NCBI GenBank assembly: GCA_037176885.1
Contig: JAWWNJ010000155.1
Location: forward strand, 1 to 64,000
Direction of reading: 5' to 3'
DNA: 64,000 nt
Source: Favolaschia claudopus
Taxonomy: Eukaryota > Basidiomycota > Agaricomycetes > Agaricales > Mycenaceae
In this document: one piece after another, positions 42,829-54,400 of the stretch
Position numbering within the stretch: position 1 is the stretch's first letter
Layout: each line of letters begins with the position of its first letter
Notes under the pieces: model-generated
What the model saw: the letters and a program-made list of their open reading frames with translations, nothing else
What the model was told of the DNA's origin: nothing
The model's database searches: none
Made by a program: the position numbers and the translations under genes

Positions 42829-45800
42829 ATGGCATCTGACAAAAACACCCCCCGGCAGCGCCAGTCTGCCTCAGTCGCCCGCTCAGCTTCTCGTGCCTCC
42901 AAAGTTTCTACCCGGGCAGCTTCGCCTGCCGCCTCGACGCCCGTTCCCAAGAAGGTTCCGGCTGCTGCATCGTCGGCGGCTCCGCCTTCCGAGCCACCCA
43001 CCGGCCAACCATCTCGTATCAACCTTAGCGACCGCATCGATTTTTGGTCGGGCTGGCGCGGCAAATCCGACAAGTTCGAGAACGCCAAAAAGCTCATCAC
43101 TCCCGGCGCCTTGGACTCGACCCCGACCGCCGAGGTCAGGAAACTCATTCAAGACCTCCACGAGGAGCTGGTGGGTCTTCCTTCGCCCGCTTACTTTTCA
43201 CTGATTAGCGGTTAGGGCATTCACCGGGCCAGTCTCAACTTTGCCAAGGGCGGCGAAGACAAGGTCCCCCCGATGGCCATCGCCCTTAGTTACTACCTCG
43301 GACGGCAGCTCAGGAGGGTCGACCCGCAGCACCACTTCCCAGAGCTTTGGGGATTGGCCATCGGCAAGAAGGCCATGGAGGATCTCAAGGTGGGTCCCCC
43401 AATTCTTCTATCAATCTCCAGAACTGACTAATGCTGTCCTTTTCTAGCTTAAGGTCCCCAAGGAGCCCACGGCTAGCGTCGCAAGCTTCCAGATCCCGGA
43501 GCGCCCGCCCCCGCTGAAGCCTGAGGACTTTAGACCCCCCAAGGCAACCTCGGTAAGCCATTCCTCCCCGCTAGCAGACTTCGACTCGAGCTCACGACTG
43601 TTAGTCCACCTCGGCTGCAGCGAGGCAGTTGTCGAAGGCCGACGACGACAAGCCCAAGGCCCGTGCCAAAGCCGCTGGCGGTTCGTCGAAGTCGGGCAAG
43701 AGCGGCGGCAAGCCTGCTGCCGACTCCGAGCAGCCCGATGAGTCGGCCTCCGTGCCCAAAGTAAGGATTCGTTCTTTCTCAGTCTTTCTTCAACTGATTT
43801 CCCTCTAATTTTACAGGAAGAAGACACCCCCCGGGAGAGGAAGGCCCTCCCTAAGTTCAAGAAGAAGGTAAAGTCATCTTTCCTGCCTCGATTCCAGCGG
43901 CTGATACTTCATCCTAGACAGACTCATCCACCGCCGAAGACCCCAGCCGGGTCACCGTCATCAAACGCAAGATCGCGGTGCCCGCTGACTCGCCCCTGGC
44001 CGCTGCAAGCGGGTCAAAACGCAAGGCGTCAGCCACCGCCGAAACTTCGCCGGCGAAGAAAGTCAAGGAGGAGAAGGGCAAACCGCCCGTTCGTCAGGAG
44101 GTAGTAGTTACTCGTTGTTGCCCCAAGTGTAAGGCGGATATAGAGTTAACTATAAATTTTTCCTAGACTCCCCCGATCGAATACGTCTCCGAATCCGAGG
44201 TCAAGGCTTCGAAGAAGCCCATCGTTCGTAAGTGAACTTTTTAATTCTCAAGTACGAACTCCCGCTGAATTCTTCGTTCATAGTCATCACCAAACCCCCG
44301 CCGGCGGGAAAGGCCTCTACTTCAAAGCCAACCCCCCGCCACCCTCAAGAGGATGTATCGATTGACGAGGTGCCGTCGATGACCAACGTTGTGGCCGACA
44401 TGGCCTATCGCATGATCATCCGCAACCTCGGTATCAACCCGGTGAGTCTTGGTTCAAATTTCTTCAAGTTCATCTCGCCCGGCATGAGCCTGACTAATTT
44501 TTCTTTAGAACCCGCCGACCACTAAGAAGGCTAAAGGAGAGGGCTTTGTTATCCCCAACAAAGAGCTCCTCAAGAAATTTCTTTCCGCCTACCCGAACGC
44601 CGCTGCGCGCAGGGAGCTCCCGATCGACCCAGATCGGGGGCTGTTCGCCCTCAGCTCTGACGCCTTCGTGACCACCCTCGAGCTTTTCCTCGCTCAGGTA
44701 AGCACCTCAGCGGCTGGTTGATTCTTTTATCTAATATATGTTCTTCCCTAAGTACGGTCCCCGGTGCATTCGCTGCATTCACAACGGGTCGGAGTGCGAC
44801 GTCTCCGCCTTCCCCGCTGAGTGCTCGGCCTGCGCCAGCTCTAAGTCCAAGAAAGACTGCACTTTCTTGGCCACCGGCGAGGAACTGAGCCTCATGGGCA
44901 CCGAGCTTAAGGAATGGACCTTCATGACCCGCCCGGGTAAGGACTAAATATTTTCTATCTTCCCCCCCGCTGACCGTTACTTTTTGCAGAGTGGTACGAC
45001 CTCAACGAGGACGTGAACGCGGCCAGTGCGACTGTCTTCGCGATTCAAAACTCGCTGGAAGGCGCCTACTCCCACCTCCGCAGCAAAATGTTCAAGTTGC
45101 TGCACACAATTCTCACCACCCGCCGGCAGGTCAAGCGTGAAGATTTCGTCGCCCGCTTCGATGGCAAGACGGTCGAGGAGCAGGAGAATCATATGGAGCT
45201 CATGCTTCGTATCGCGATGACTCAGGGGATGCACGCCGGCACGGATATCAACGAAATCCGCGCCTGGCAATTCTTCCCGATGGCGCTCCTCGACGAGGCG
45301 GACGTCCCGATCTTTGGTACAGCCTATAACTTCTATAAGGCTTACGATGCCAATGATCGGTCCGCGCCTCTCGGTTTCTTCTTAATCCCGTCGGACGAGA
45401 AAGACAAGCGGGCGCCTCAATTCATACAGGTCGAGGTAAGCCCTCCCCCTTTCTAAAATCTTATCTATCTTTTTCACTTCTTTCACAGCCGGACGACTGC
45501 TACGAAGTCATCTTCCAGGAGAACGACGAGGGCGAGAAGATCCCGGTCTCGAAGACTGGCCCCAACGGCTCGATCGTTAGGGCTCGCGCTCACAAAGACG
45601 GCGACGGCCCGCTGGAACTCGACCCATTGGACTTCGATGGACACCCGCAGCCCTACAGCGCGAAACACCAGAACGTGCCGGGCTTCTTCCGTCAGCTATA
45701 CGCCCGAGGGACGTTCATCGAGGTGCCCGACAAGGAAGTCAGACCTCCCCGCCGCCGCAAGGCTAGTTCCACCAAGAAGTCGAAAGTCAAGTCCGACCCG

Positions 45801-46331
45801 GTGGTTCACGACGACGAGACTGACGCGCCCAACGACGAGTTCCAGCCGCCGCCTTCTCCTACTGAGGAGGAGTCAGCCGATGAGGGACCAGTCGACGGTC
45901 AGTCCTTTTTCCAATTCTCTCTATCATAATTCTTGCTAAGTCAATTTGGCCCGCTTCTAGACATGGATCTCGGATCCCGCCCGCCGACGCCTGAGCCGCG
46001 GTCCCACTCGAAAGGCAAGGGTCGTGCCGTCGAGCCGTTGGTCGAGGAGTACGCGAGCGAAGCGGAAGCGGCCGAGGTGGGTGCACCAGTGTTGGAGCGA
46101 GACTTCCTGGCTGAAGCTTTCGCTTTCGAGGAGGTGTCTAGCGAAGAAGAGTCGGGTGAAGAGGACAGCGAGGACGAAGTCGCCGGCAGCGTCCAGGAGC
46201 AGCTCGACGACGAAGACGCGGACGCTATGTCCGTCGAGGCCGGGGAAGTTGCAGATGTCGACGCAGTGGGAGAGCCGGACAATACTGTCCTTGCCTCCCC
46301 CTTCGACTTTGACAACTCGGACTGGGCGTGA
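42829..46331 (+). CDS. Antisense cargo gene 1 of element C: large zinc-cluster protein, about 13 exons
   Basis: ATG at 42829 (MASDKNTPRQRQ) to TGA at 46329-46331, with about twelve introns of 45-70 nt (GTGGGT, GTAAGx or GTGAGT donors), giving roughly 900-950 aa. Order: Ser/Ala-rich start; DFWSGWRGKSDKF and MAIALSYYLGRQL segments shared with element B; a long Lys/Ser/Pro linker with KRKASATAET and KKVKEEKGK (nuclear localisation candidates); then C-x2-C-x6-C-x8-C-x2-C-x8-C (CIRCIHNGSEC, CSAC) followed by EELSLMGTELKEW; a helical segment with HTILTTRRQVKRED; and a strongly acidic C-terminus with Glu/Asp runs. The basic linker plus zinc cluster plus acidic tail suggests a chromatin or transcription role, which is inference. 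The first 60 codons after the start also form a good signal-free, disordered region. Confidence 0.75.
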
Positions 46332-47107
46332 GCCGGTGAGTTCATTCCTACTCCTTCTACTTCTCTTCCTGACTTTCTTTCTAGTTTTTCCTCGTGGGCG
46401 GGCGGGCGGCAAGTAAGCAACTTTGCTCTATCTCCCCGCTGACCCCGACTCCCACTAACTTCTTTCCAGAAATATTATTCTGTATTCATAATCGCGGGGG
46501 CCGAGCGGCCCCCAAATATCAACAAAAGCTACGGGTGCGGGTCCCATAATCCCGTTTCTTGCGAAGGGTCTGGCCTGGTGGAATTCCACCCGCCAAGACC
46601 CACCAAATAAAAATTAAATGCCCCAAGTAGTTTAGCATCGTGTACCGGCCAAAGAGCCGATGAAAATTAAAAGCTTTTACGATGCCCTCTCTCGTGTGAA
46701 AATCTTAAGTCCTTTCTAAGTTCCAAAGCCCGAGTTCCCGGCTAGAGCCTCTAAGTGTCTTGTAAGAGTCTGAAGTGGGGAATTCCAAATAAGTGCTGCG
46801 CCTGTCGGCTGAGCACGGCTTGGAGAGCGAACTGAACACTCGAACTTTCGAGTTTTTCAACATGCCGAGCGGCAACGGTGCTTATCACCGAGATCATCAG
46901 ATAGCGGGGATTGCCCGCGGCATCTCATCCAGCTGTCAGCGGCTGTCCTCGGATTCCATCGGGCGACTAGTTCCTCATTTCTCCAGCTGGTCTCGTAAGA
47001 GTGATAACGTAGAGTAGAACCGGCCCGGCGGATCGAGTTACCCGCTACCGTACTTGTATTCGATAGGGGTAGATAGCCAATCAAACCATCTTTTTCTTTC
47101 AACTACC
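46332..47107. other. Spacer between cargo genes of element C
   Basis: No gene seen. It probably holds the terminator of gene 1 and the promoter of the next gene. CCCGCT/AGCGGG motifs occur at about 46431, 46901 and 47041. Confidence 0.45.
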
Positions 47108-47850
47108 ATGCCTCAGCCCATAGGTGAAGTCTTAATCGACTATCATTCCTTCCCGGTGGCCAGTCAGGACTTCGTGCGCAAGATCTATACTGTGGTAGGC
47201 TGTCCTCAACACATTTCTGCGTCAAGTCCAACCAGCCGCTAGCCGAATCTCGTCTGCACGCCTTGTAGCGACGCCGGCGAAGACTGTGAATTTCTTCACT
47301 GGGGCTCGAAGTGCACTCGGTGCCGGGAGGCGAAGGTCCCCAAGTGTCTGTTCACCGGGGTGGATTGGTTCAAGTTTACCTATCCATCTTCGACCTTTCC
47401 GACACTTTTCATCTATCGCAGCGGTAAGTCTAGCCGCTCTTCAAATTCTCATCTTTCTTATGCTACTCAGGCGGCACTTTATACGACCTTGCATTCCTCG
47501 AACTCTGGTACCACCTACGCCTTGGCGGCTTAAGCCCCGATATGTTCATAGGCTCGGTGGACGGTGAGCCCGCTGACTTTTTACTTCGGCGGGAGGAATT
47601 TGCCGGCGACCTTCGTGACTGGGACATTGCTCACGACCTGTCTCACGCCGCTCACTCCAGCCAGCGGCTGTATTTCTACAACATCCTGTCTCGAGTTTTA
47701 CGCGAGTGGCGCGCTCAGGACCGTTCGATCCATGCCCAATGCGATGTCGACGCGGCTATCTCTCTTCATGATGTCAGGCGGCGGGACGCTCATGTTCCGA
47801 CCTTCGTGCCCTTGACCCAAGGCACGCGCCGCCAGACCTTCGAGCGATAA
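47108..47850 (+). CDS. Small zinc-cluster protein, first of three tandem paralogues in element C
   Basis: ATG at 47108 (MPQPIGEVLIDYHSF). Exon 1 ends at ..IYTV before GTAGGC. Exon 2 carries C-x2-C-x6-C-x8-C-x2-C-x7-C (CTPC..CEFLHWGSKCTRC), with WG before the fourth cysteine. Exon 3 (after a GTAAGT..CAG intron ending near 47470) is helical (ELWYHLRLGG ... RLYFYNILSRVLREW) and ends at 47850. About 210 aa. The layout short exon / zinc exon / helical exon is shared with the next two genes and with gene 3 of elements A and D. Function unknown. Confidence 0.7.
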
Positions 47851-48022
47851 TCCAGGCTAGTAGCTTTTCCCCGTTAGGGTCAAATAAATCTCTTTGCCCG
47901 GTTGCAAGCCGTTATCGTGATGTCTGATTCCACCTGAGCTTTTGGTCCGGCAGCCGGCGGTACTCACCCGTCGGCTATAGATTTTACTTATAGCGGCCGG
48001 TGCCCAGTGAGTCCTTCGAGCG

Positions 48023-48693
48023 ATGCCCGCCTTTTCTTTGGCAGCGACCTTTTACTCAGAACGCTTTAGGAGCTTTACCGGTCCCTCAGAGTACCAGCTC
48101 GTACTTCAAGCTCAGTTTGTGGGTCTTTCGTTCTTTCTCGGTGCTCTCCCGCTGACGGGTGCCCCTTCTTAGCCGGAGTACGAATGCCAGTGCTGCCTCA
48201 AGAACTACCGCCATTGCATCTGGATTCAGTGGGGTGAAGCCTGCCTCAGCTGCATGTTCATAGGTCGCGCCGCCTTGTGCTGCTACACTAAGAAGTCCGT
48301 CTGGCAGGCCGAGAACAGCCGTCGTCGCGACACTCTTCTAGCCTCTCAGCCAGGCAAGTCTGCTTTCTCTCTTTCTACCTCTCGGCGGGGGCTTACTGGA
48401 TTTTAGCTCCCTCCGCCGGGCGGATCGCTCAGTTTGACTGGTACGCCAGGGCTGCCGCTGCCCGATTCGACGAGAAGTTGTACATTGATGTGCGTACTTG
48501 CACCATCCTCGCCGCCAGGTCCATGCTCGGCACCCTTGGGTTTGGCCAGCTACGCTTCTTGTATAGGCTGTGGTTTGATGCGAAGGGGGCGGGCATGCGA
48601 AAGGAAATTGTAGATCTCCTCCGGGATAGGTTAGACGCTGTAGCTCTCCAGTCCGGCGCAAGGCTCCCGCCCGTTATGTTCATCGGGCCGTAA
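48023..48693 (+). CDS. Small zinc-cluster protein, second tandem paralogue in element C
   Basis: ATG at 48023 (MPAFSLAATFYSERF). The exon 1 donor is GTGGGT. Exon 2 begins PEYECQCC and has C-x2-C-x6-C-x8-C-x2-C-x8-C with WG in CIWIQWGEACLSC. The second intron appears to use a GC donor (GCAAGT) and a TTTTAG acceptor near 48407, leading into PSAGRIAQFDWYARA and a helical end finishing MFIGP at TAA 48691-48693. About 190 aa. The GC-AG intron is the least certain part of the model. Confidence 0.65.
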
Positions 48694-48977
48694 GCGTAGT
48701 AGGAAATATATTCCCACTGTCAAACGAACTTGCATCTTTAAAACTCTGTTTCAAGCTGCCCGATTAGGAAGGCTTCTTAGAAACCAAAGCTTCCTCGTGT
48801 TTTTTGCTCAGCGGGAGCTCAGCACCTCGTTGGATATTCCACATGTATTGCGGATCTTCCGGGAGCGTCGGGTGCAATGAGTCCCACCGTCGATCTCTAT
48901 GTTTTTGGGTCTCCCGCCAGGTCTCAGAGGGGTATTTAAGCTGGCGGGAAGGTCCCATTTGCTTCAGTCGTCTACTC

Positions 48978-49606
48978 ATGTCTTTGCTGGAAAATCCGCT
49001 CTTTCCGAATGACCCCGTCGGCCCGCTCAGGGAGTACTATGTACGTTCCTGAACATTTTGCCTCGGGTAATTCCTCATCATTCGGCAGCCTGGCCGGGTA
49101 TGCTCTGCGTGCCTCAACGCCCGTTCTCATTGCGAGTTTACTGAGTGGGGAGCACCGTGTACCCGCTGTTTCTTGCTGAAGCACAACTGCTCGTACACTC
49201 AGACCGCTGAGCTGGCCGATGAAATAGCTGCCCGCCGGCACCGTTTCAAAGAGGGTCCCGATCGTAAGTGACGACTTCTTTCTTATCTGTTGCGCCACAA
49301 CTGATCCCCCGCTCGCTTCTAGCGGCTACGAAGGAACAGCTTGCTGCTTGGGACGTCGTTCACGAGGGGACCCTGGCGCAGTTCCCATTCTGGCAACAAT
49401 ACCATGCTGTAATCGTTGGTCGAAACGTCGCAGAGGCAACCCAACGGCTGTCTTTTTACTTCGAGGCCCGCCAGGTTTTCCATCTTCTGCAAGAGGCCAA
49501 AACGGCTAATCTCCCGACTGCGTATGTTGCTGTTATCCGCGAGCGGTTAGACGTTCTCGCAAATAATCTTTTCCTGGATCTTCCGGCTAGGATGCGGGCA
49601 GTGTAG
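48978..49606 (+). CDS. Small zinc-cluster protein, third tandem paralogue in element C
   Basis: ATG at 48978 (MSLLENPLFPNDPVG). Exon 1 ends before GTACGT. Exon 2 (from about 49090) holds C-x2-C-x6-C-x8-C-x2-C-x6-C (CSACLNARSHC, WGAPCTRC), the best match to Zn(II)2Cys6 spacing in the window. Exon 3 starts near 49321 and is helical (EQLAAWDVVHEG ... RLSFYFEARQVFHLL), ending at TAG 49604-49606. About 170 aa. TATTTAAG lies about 50 bp upstream of the ATG. Confidence 0.7.
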
Positions 49607-49738
49607 ATACAGGCACATGTACTTTCGGATAGTTCGTTCCGATAACACACGCTCCCGCCCCATGTGAGGCCTTGGAAACATTTATTTCTTGGTAAAGATG
49701 TGCCCGCTGCCCTCAAATGACGTGCTAGGTGACCCACC

Positions 49739-49774
49739 TCTCCCCCTTTCAGAAATCTCAACTGTCCTCAGTTG
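49739..49774 (+). promoter_or_regulatory. Internal copy of the tract-plus-dyad before the last cargo gene of element C
   Basis: TCTCCCCCTTTC at 49739-49750, then the dyad CAACTG-TCCT-CAGTTG at 49759-49774. Almost the same arrangement as beside the LTR at 42138-42172, but with no LTR to its left. A TATAAG lies near 49957, about 70 bp before the next ATG. Confidence 0.6.
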
Positions 49775-50028
49775 ATCGATCAGAGGAAATTCAGGTCCCC
49801 CGGCAGCAAATTTTTGTGCCACGGAACGATCGGGCGCGTTTGAAATAATTTTCTGCGCCACCGGCGGGTGCATCTACCATAAATGGTAATCCAAGTTCGG
49901 CTGTTGTCCAAATTTCGTCCTAATTATCCTTACGGCGTTATATTACGGCCGCTCGAGTATAAGAAGCAGCGGGCGAACGGGTATACTCCCCAGCCTCGTC
50001 TACTGTCTTTACTCTGCTTCCTTCAAAA

Positions 50029-51273
50029 ATGTCTCAAAACGATTACAACACCGTCAAAGCCGATTTCCTCAAGGCTATGGACGTTGCCGCCAACCTCGTC
50101 AAGTATTCGCCGCCCGAGTCTCGTAAAAACCAGCTCAAGGACGTCGCCGAGATTCTCGTAAGAGCCGCCGGCTACATTGACCAGTCTCGTTTCGTTAACA
50201 TTTATTCTTTCGTTCGTAGGCGCGCCTTCCCCCGCTCATGCCTTTCATTTTGGAAGACAAGAGCGCGGTTCTTCGTGAGGCAATCTTCACTTCGCGTGAA
50301 TATTACCACTCCTTGTACGACCCGGATGGTAAACGGGACGTGACCTTCCCCGCTGGGTACGATGCCCTGCGGCGGATCACCAAGGCCATTCACGAAGACC
50401 GTTCCAAGAGGGCGATCCCGCCCGTCTCCACCGTTTCTTCTTCCAAGGGGACCCGGGTCGGTTTCACTAACTTTTATTGCCGTGCTTACCACTGACTCGC
50501 AATCATCCCCCGCTAGAAGAGTACTCGCGGGCGGTCTCAGGGTGAACCCGAGTCTGAGGACGAGGACGAAGGCACCGTTCGTGCTCCATCGCCCGCTCTC
50601 ACCACCGTTGGTGCTGACGAGGTTCGTTCTTTCATTCAACAGCTGGCCTGTGTTGAGCTGACGATTGACACTTCTATCATCGCCGTTGGGTGTTTGTTCA
50701 CCCAGATGCTCGTTGACGATGAGCATGTCCCTGCTCCCAAGGCTCCCCCTACCGGTCCCAAGGCTAAGTCAGCCCTGGCGGGCAAGAAGGGTGTGCGCGC
50801 TGTAAGTCGCCCGTTATTTCTGCTTTTCAATTTCATTCATTCATTTTATTCTTTCAGCATAGCCCGGCCCCCGCTAAGAAGGGCAAGGGTAACAAGCGCG
50901 CCCGCATCGACAGCGTCCCGTTCCACGAGGACTCTTTCCTCACCCACGGTGAGTTTCCCGTTCACTGTCAGTGATTCCTCCCGCTGAGCGTTTTCGTAGC
51001 GACGGCTGAGTTTTACGCTTCGGCCCCCGCTTCAGGTGCCGTTGTCGACGAGGCCGCTAGCGTCGTTGAGATGGGTACCGAGTTCATGAGCAACCACCTT
51101 GCCTTGCGCAAGCGGATGTATTTCATCATGGTCGAGCTGGCGGTCATCCACGAGAACCTTCGTAGCTCTCTGGCCCGGCGCGAGCAGCTCCTCGACGAAG
51201 GGGAGAAGATCTCGGCTCGTCTTCGCGACTTCCCCGAGTCCTCCTCTGCCGGCGTCGATGCTCATGTTCCCTG
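50029..51273 (+). CDS. Antisense cargo gene 2-like of element C: helical protein with NLS-like motif
   Basis: ATG at 50029 (MSQNDYNTVKADF) to TGA at 51271-51273, with about five exons. The N-terminal helices are followed by MPFILEDKSAVLREAI, an acidic Ser/Glu linker, EVRSFIQQLACVELTID, a Lys/Pro-rich segment with KGKGNKRARID (nuclear localisation candidate) and a C-terminal helix (LALRKRMYFIMVELAV ... SSLARREQLLDEGEKI). In position and in the NKRAR motif it parallels gene 2 of elements A and D, but similarity is weak and it has no cysteine motif. It converges on pol, whose stop is at 51497. Function unknown. Confidence 0.68.
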
Positions 51274-51496
51274 ACTCGTTCCTAAAGAGCTCCCCCAGCG
51301 GGTCCCCCTTTCTTCAGAATCCTCGGTACTGGCTCAATCGTTTCGGACACCTCACGGCTCATCCTTCTGCTGGCCGCCACACACTCCCCGGGTGCGCAAC
51401 TTAGTCGCTGCTTACTGGCGGGAGATGGAGACAATCCAATTACTTAAAGACTTCGAATCCCGTTTCAAATTGTAACGTAGATATCGTAGCAGTAAT
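51274..51496. terminator. Convergent 3' gap between cargo and pol of element C
   Basis: 223 bp between the two stops; both transcripts must end here or overlap. No clear palindrome noted. Confidence 0.35.
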
Positions 51497-54400
51497 TCAT
51501 TTCCGCGCGGCGGCTTTTGTGGCAGAACGAGTCTTTCGTTTGAAAGGCAGCGGCTCATCCGTGTTAGGTTCCTCTTCCTCTTCTTCTTCCTCGGGCAAGG
51601 CCTCCTGCAGAGCTGGCTCTTCGTCAGCCGCCCCGCTGGGGGTCAACCTCACATTCCCGAATTGGAAGTCATCTCCAGAATAACCGTCTTCCTCCTGGAC
51701 CATCTTTTCTAGCGTCTCGGCCGAGAGGTCGATTAAGTCGTGAATGTCAGCGGGCAGCTTAATAGAGCGCCGCTGCTCGAAGGGGACCACTCTGAACTGA
51801 GCAATCTTCGATTGAAAGACAGAGCCGTCCATCTCCGCTACGATATAACTTCCACCTTTCGTACGCCGGATGATAATTACTGGTCCCAGGTATCTGGCAG
51901 CCATCTTCGTATTCAGCGATTTCTCAACGGTCGTATTCCTGATGAGCACTAAATCTCCCGGCTCGAAATGGTAATCTTCGATAGTATGTTTATGGGCTAT
52001 CTCATACCGGCGTAAATTCGCTCGTTTCTCGTCGGTGACCCGTTCTCTCATTTGCTCAACGTGAGTGGAGTGCTTAGCCAAGGCCTGAGCTCGATAGCCG
52101 ATTAATTCTGCCGTCGTCAAAGTCCTGCCGGGCAAATGCACCAGCCAAGTCGCTTCTTCAATATCCAGCGGGAGGATCGGGTGTGCGCCCGTTACCATAA
52201 AGTAGGGTGAACAACCTGTTCCTCGTCGAATAGTGACCCGGTCAGCCCACAACATCTGCGGGAAGAACCAGTACCACTTGCTGGGATTCCCGCCAGTGGC
52301 TTTCCATAAGGATTGCCTCATCGAGAAGTGCCCATTTTCGATTTTCCCGTTGGCTTGAGAATTGTACGGCGAAACTCTAATATTCCTTATGCCATACTTA
52401 GACTCAAGGTAGGCCACAGCCGCTAGGAAGGCCGGTGCATTATCTGTCACCAATTCCTCCGGGCAGCCCCACCTACAAATCACATCTTCAAGTAAGAACA
52501 AGGCCAATGTTCTGGCATTCTCATTCTTTATCGGCCGCGCTTCTATATAGCTGCTGAGGGAGCAGCGGGCGTCAACAATTTTGTTGAAGCCGTTGGAAGG
52601 GGTCCCAACGACCATCACGTCGACGTGCACCACCTGGAAGAGCGAAGGGGTATGGGTGACAACGGGCGGGATCTTTAATAAAGTCCTTTGCCTTAACTGA
52701 CACAATTCGCAAGTTTTAATATACCAGGTGACGTCCCGCTCCATCTCCGGCCACCAGAAACGCATTTCTATCAAGGATTTGGTAGCAAAGACACCGCGGT
52801 GGGCCAGGCTATCATGAGCCGCCCTCATCATATACATTCGGTGATCTTTGTCTACCACCAACTGATGTGCACTCCCCGTTGAGGATTTATGATAGAGTTT
52901 TCCATCTGCGTCCTCGAAGAAGCCGGTGGCGAATCGCAAGAAGGCTTTGTATTCCTTGTCGTTCATGCCATCCGGGCGAGCCAGGGTGTTTCGCCGCCAT
53001 TCCTTCATGAGGAGCAGCCGCTCGTCCGCTAGCTTCGCCGCTACAGATCGTTGGTCTTCCGGGTACGGTTCCCGCTTCGTCGGGTCGTACTTCAATTCGA
53101 GGTCAGGGATCAGCGGCTCGCCGTCTGGCTTGTCGTCACCCTTTGACTGAGAGAAGACTTCGAAAACATATTCTCTACTAAGGCGGGTGTAAGCCCAAGC
53201 TTGTTCGGCGTCGTTCTCGAAGTCAGCGGCTGACTGGGCCTCATCTCCCGCCAATTCAGCTACCATATATCCACCTCGAGTGTCAATATCGTGCTTGAAA
53301 TCCTCGAAATTCTTGAGAGGCGGCCAAGCACTACTTTCAGGATGAAGACCCGGCGGCTCGTTATTATCGAACTCGTCCTCTGGATGATCATACTCTGGAT
53401 CCCCCGGCTGAATACGCCGGCGGGAGAGTCCATCTGGCCCGAAAGTCTTGCCCGGTACATGCTTCAGAGTGAAATGAAACATCAGGATCTCCTCAATCCA
53501 GCGGTTGATCGTAGCGTTGGGCCCCATTCCCGGGTGATCCAACATGCCCTTGAGGTACTGAGCGTCGGTTTCGACGACCAGCTTGCGGCAGCCCAACAGC
53601 CAATATTGCATGTGGTCTAGCGCCCTCTTCAAGCCAAACAATTCCCGCTTGGGCTGAGAATACCTCGACTCCCGGTCATTCAAAGGTATGGAGCTGAAGC
53701 GGGCATAGTACCGCTTATTTAGGTCCAAAGGATCCCGCTGGTACACATGCACCCCAACTCCAAGGTACGACGTATCGACCGCCAGTACCACTTCGGTGTC
53801 CCATTCATATCTTATAGGTCTAAGCGCGGGACATTCTCGCAAAGCCTTCTTCACAACTTTCATGCATGCGTCTTGGGCCGGGCCCCACTCGAATATGACT
53901 TCCTTCCGGGTGAGCTTCTGAATCGGCTCAGCCTTGACTGTATAGTCTTGGATGAACATTCTCATAACGCCCACAGTTCCCAGGAAAGCTTTCACATCGT
54001 GGAAATCCTTCAGCGGACCCCAACGCTCAATGACGCCGATTCTATCTTCATCCGGGCGCATGCCCTCGTATGAGCAGACATGGCCGACCACCTTAAAAGT
54101 TCCCCGGCAAATCTGCAACTTCTTCCCGCTTACAGTCGCCCCAGAATAGGCTAGCCGGGTAAGTACCCGGTTGCAGTCTACCAAGTGTAACCACACAAAG
54201 ACCCTTATCAGCGGGTTCTCAGGGATGGTCTCGTACGTCCCGTCAGGCTTTTCGTATCGAGTGAAGCCTCCGGCGACAGGCACGTCGTCTATATACGGCC
54301 GGGTAACCGCAGGAATTTCATCTCGCAGGATGTAAGTTACGTCTTCGTGGAAGATCGGCACCGAGTTGGTCCAACCCTGCGGCAATCTTACCAATCGAAG

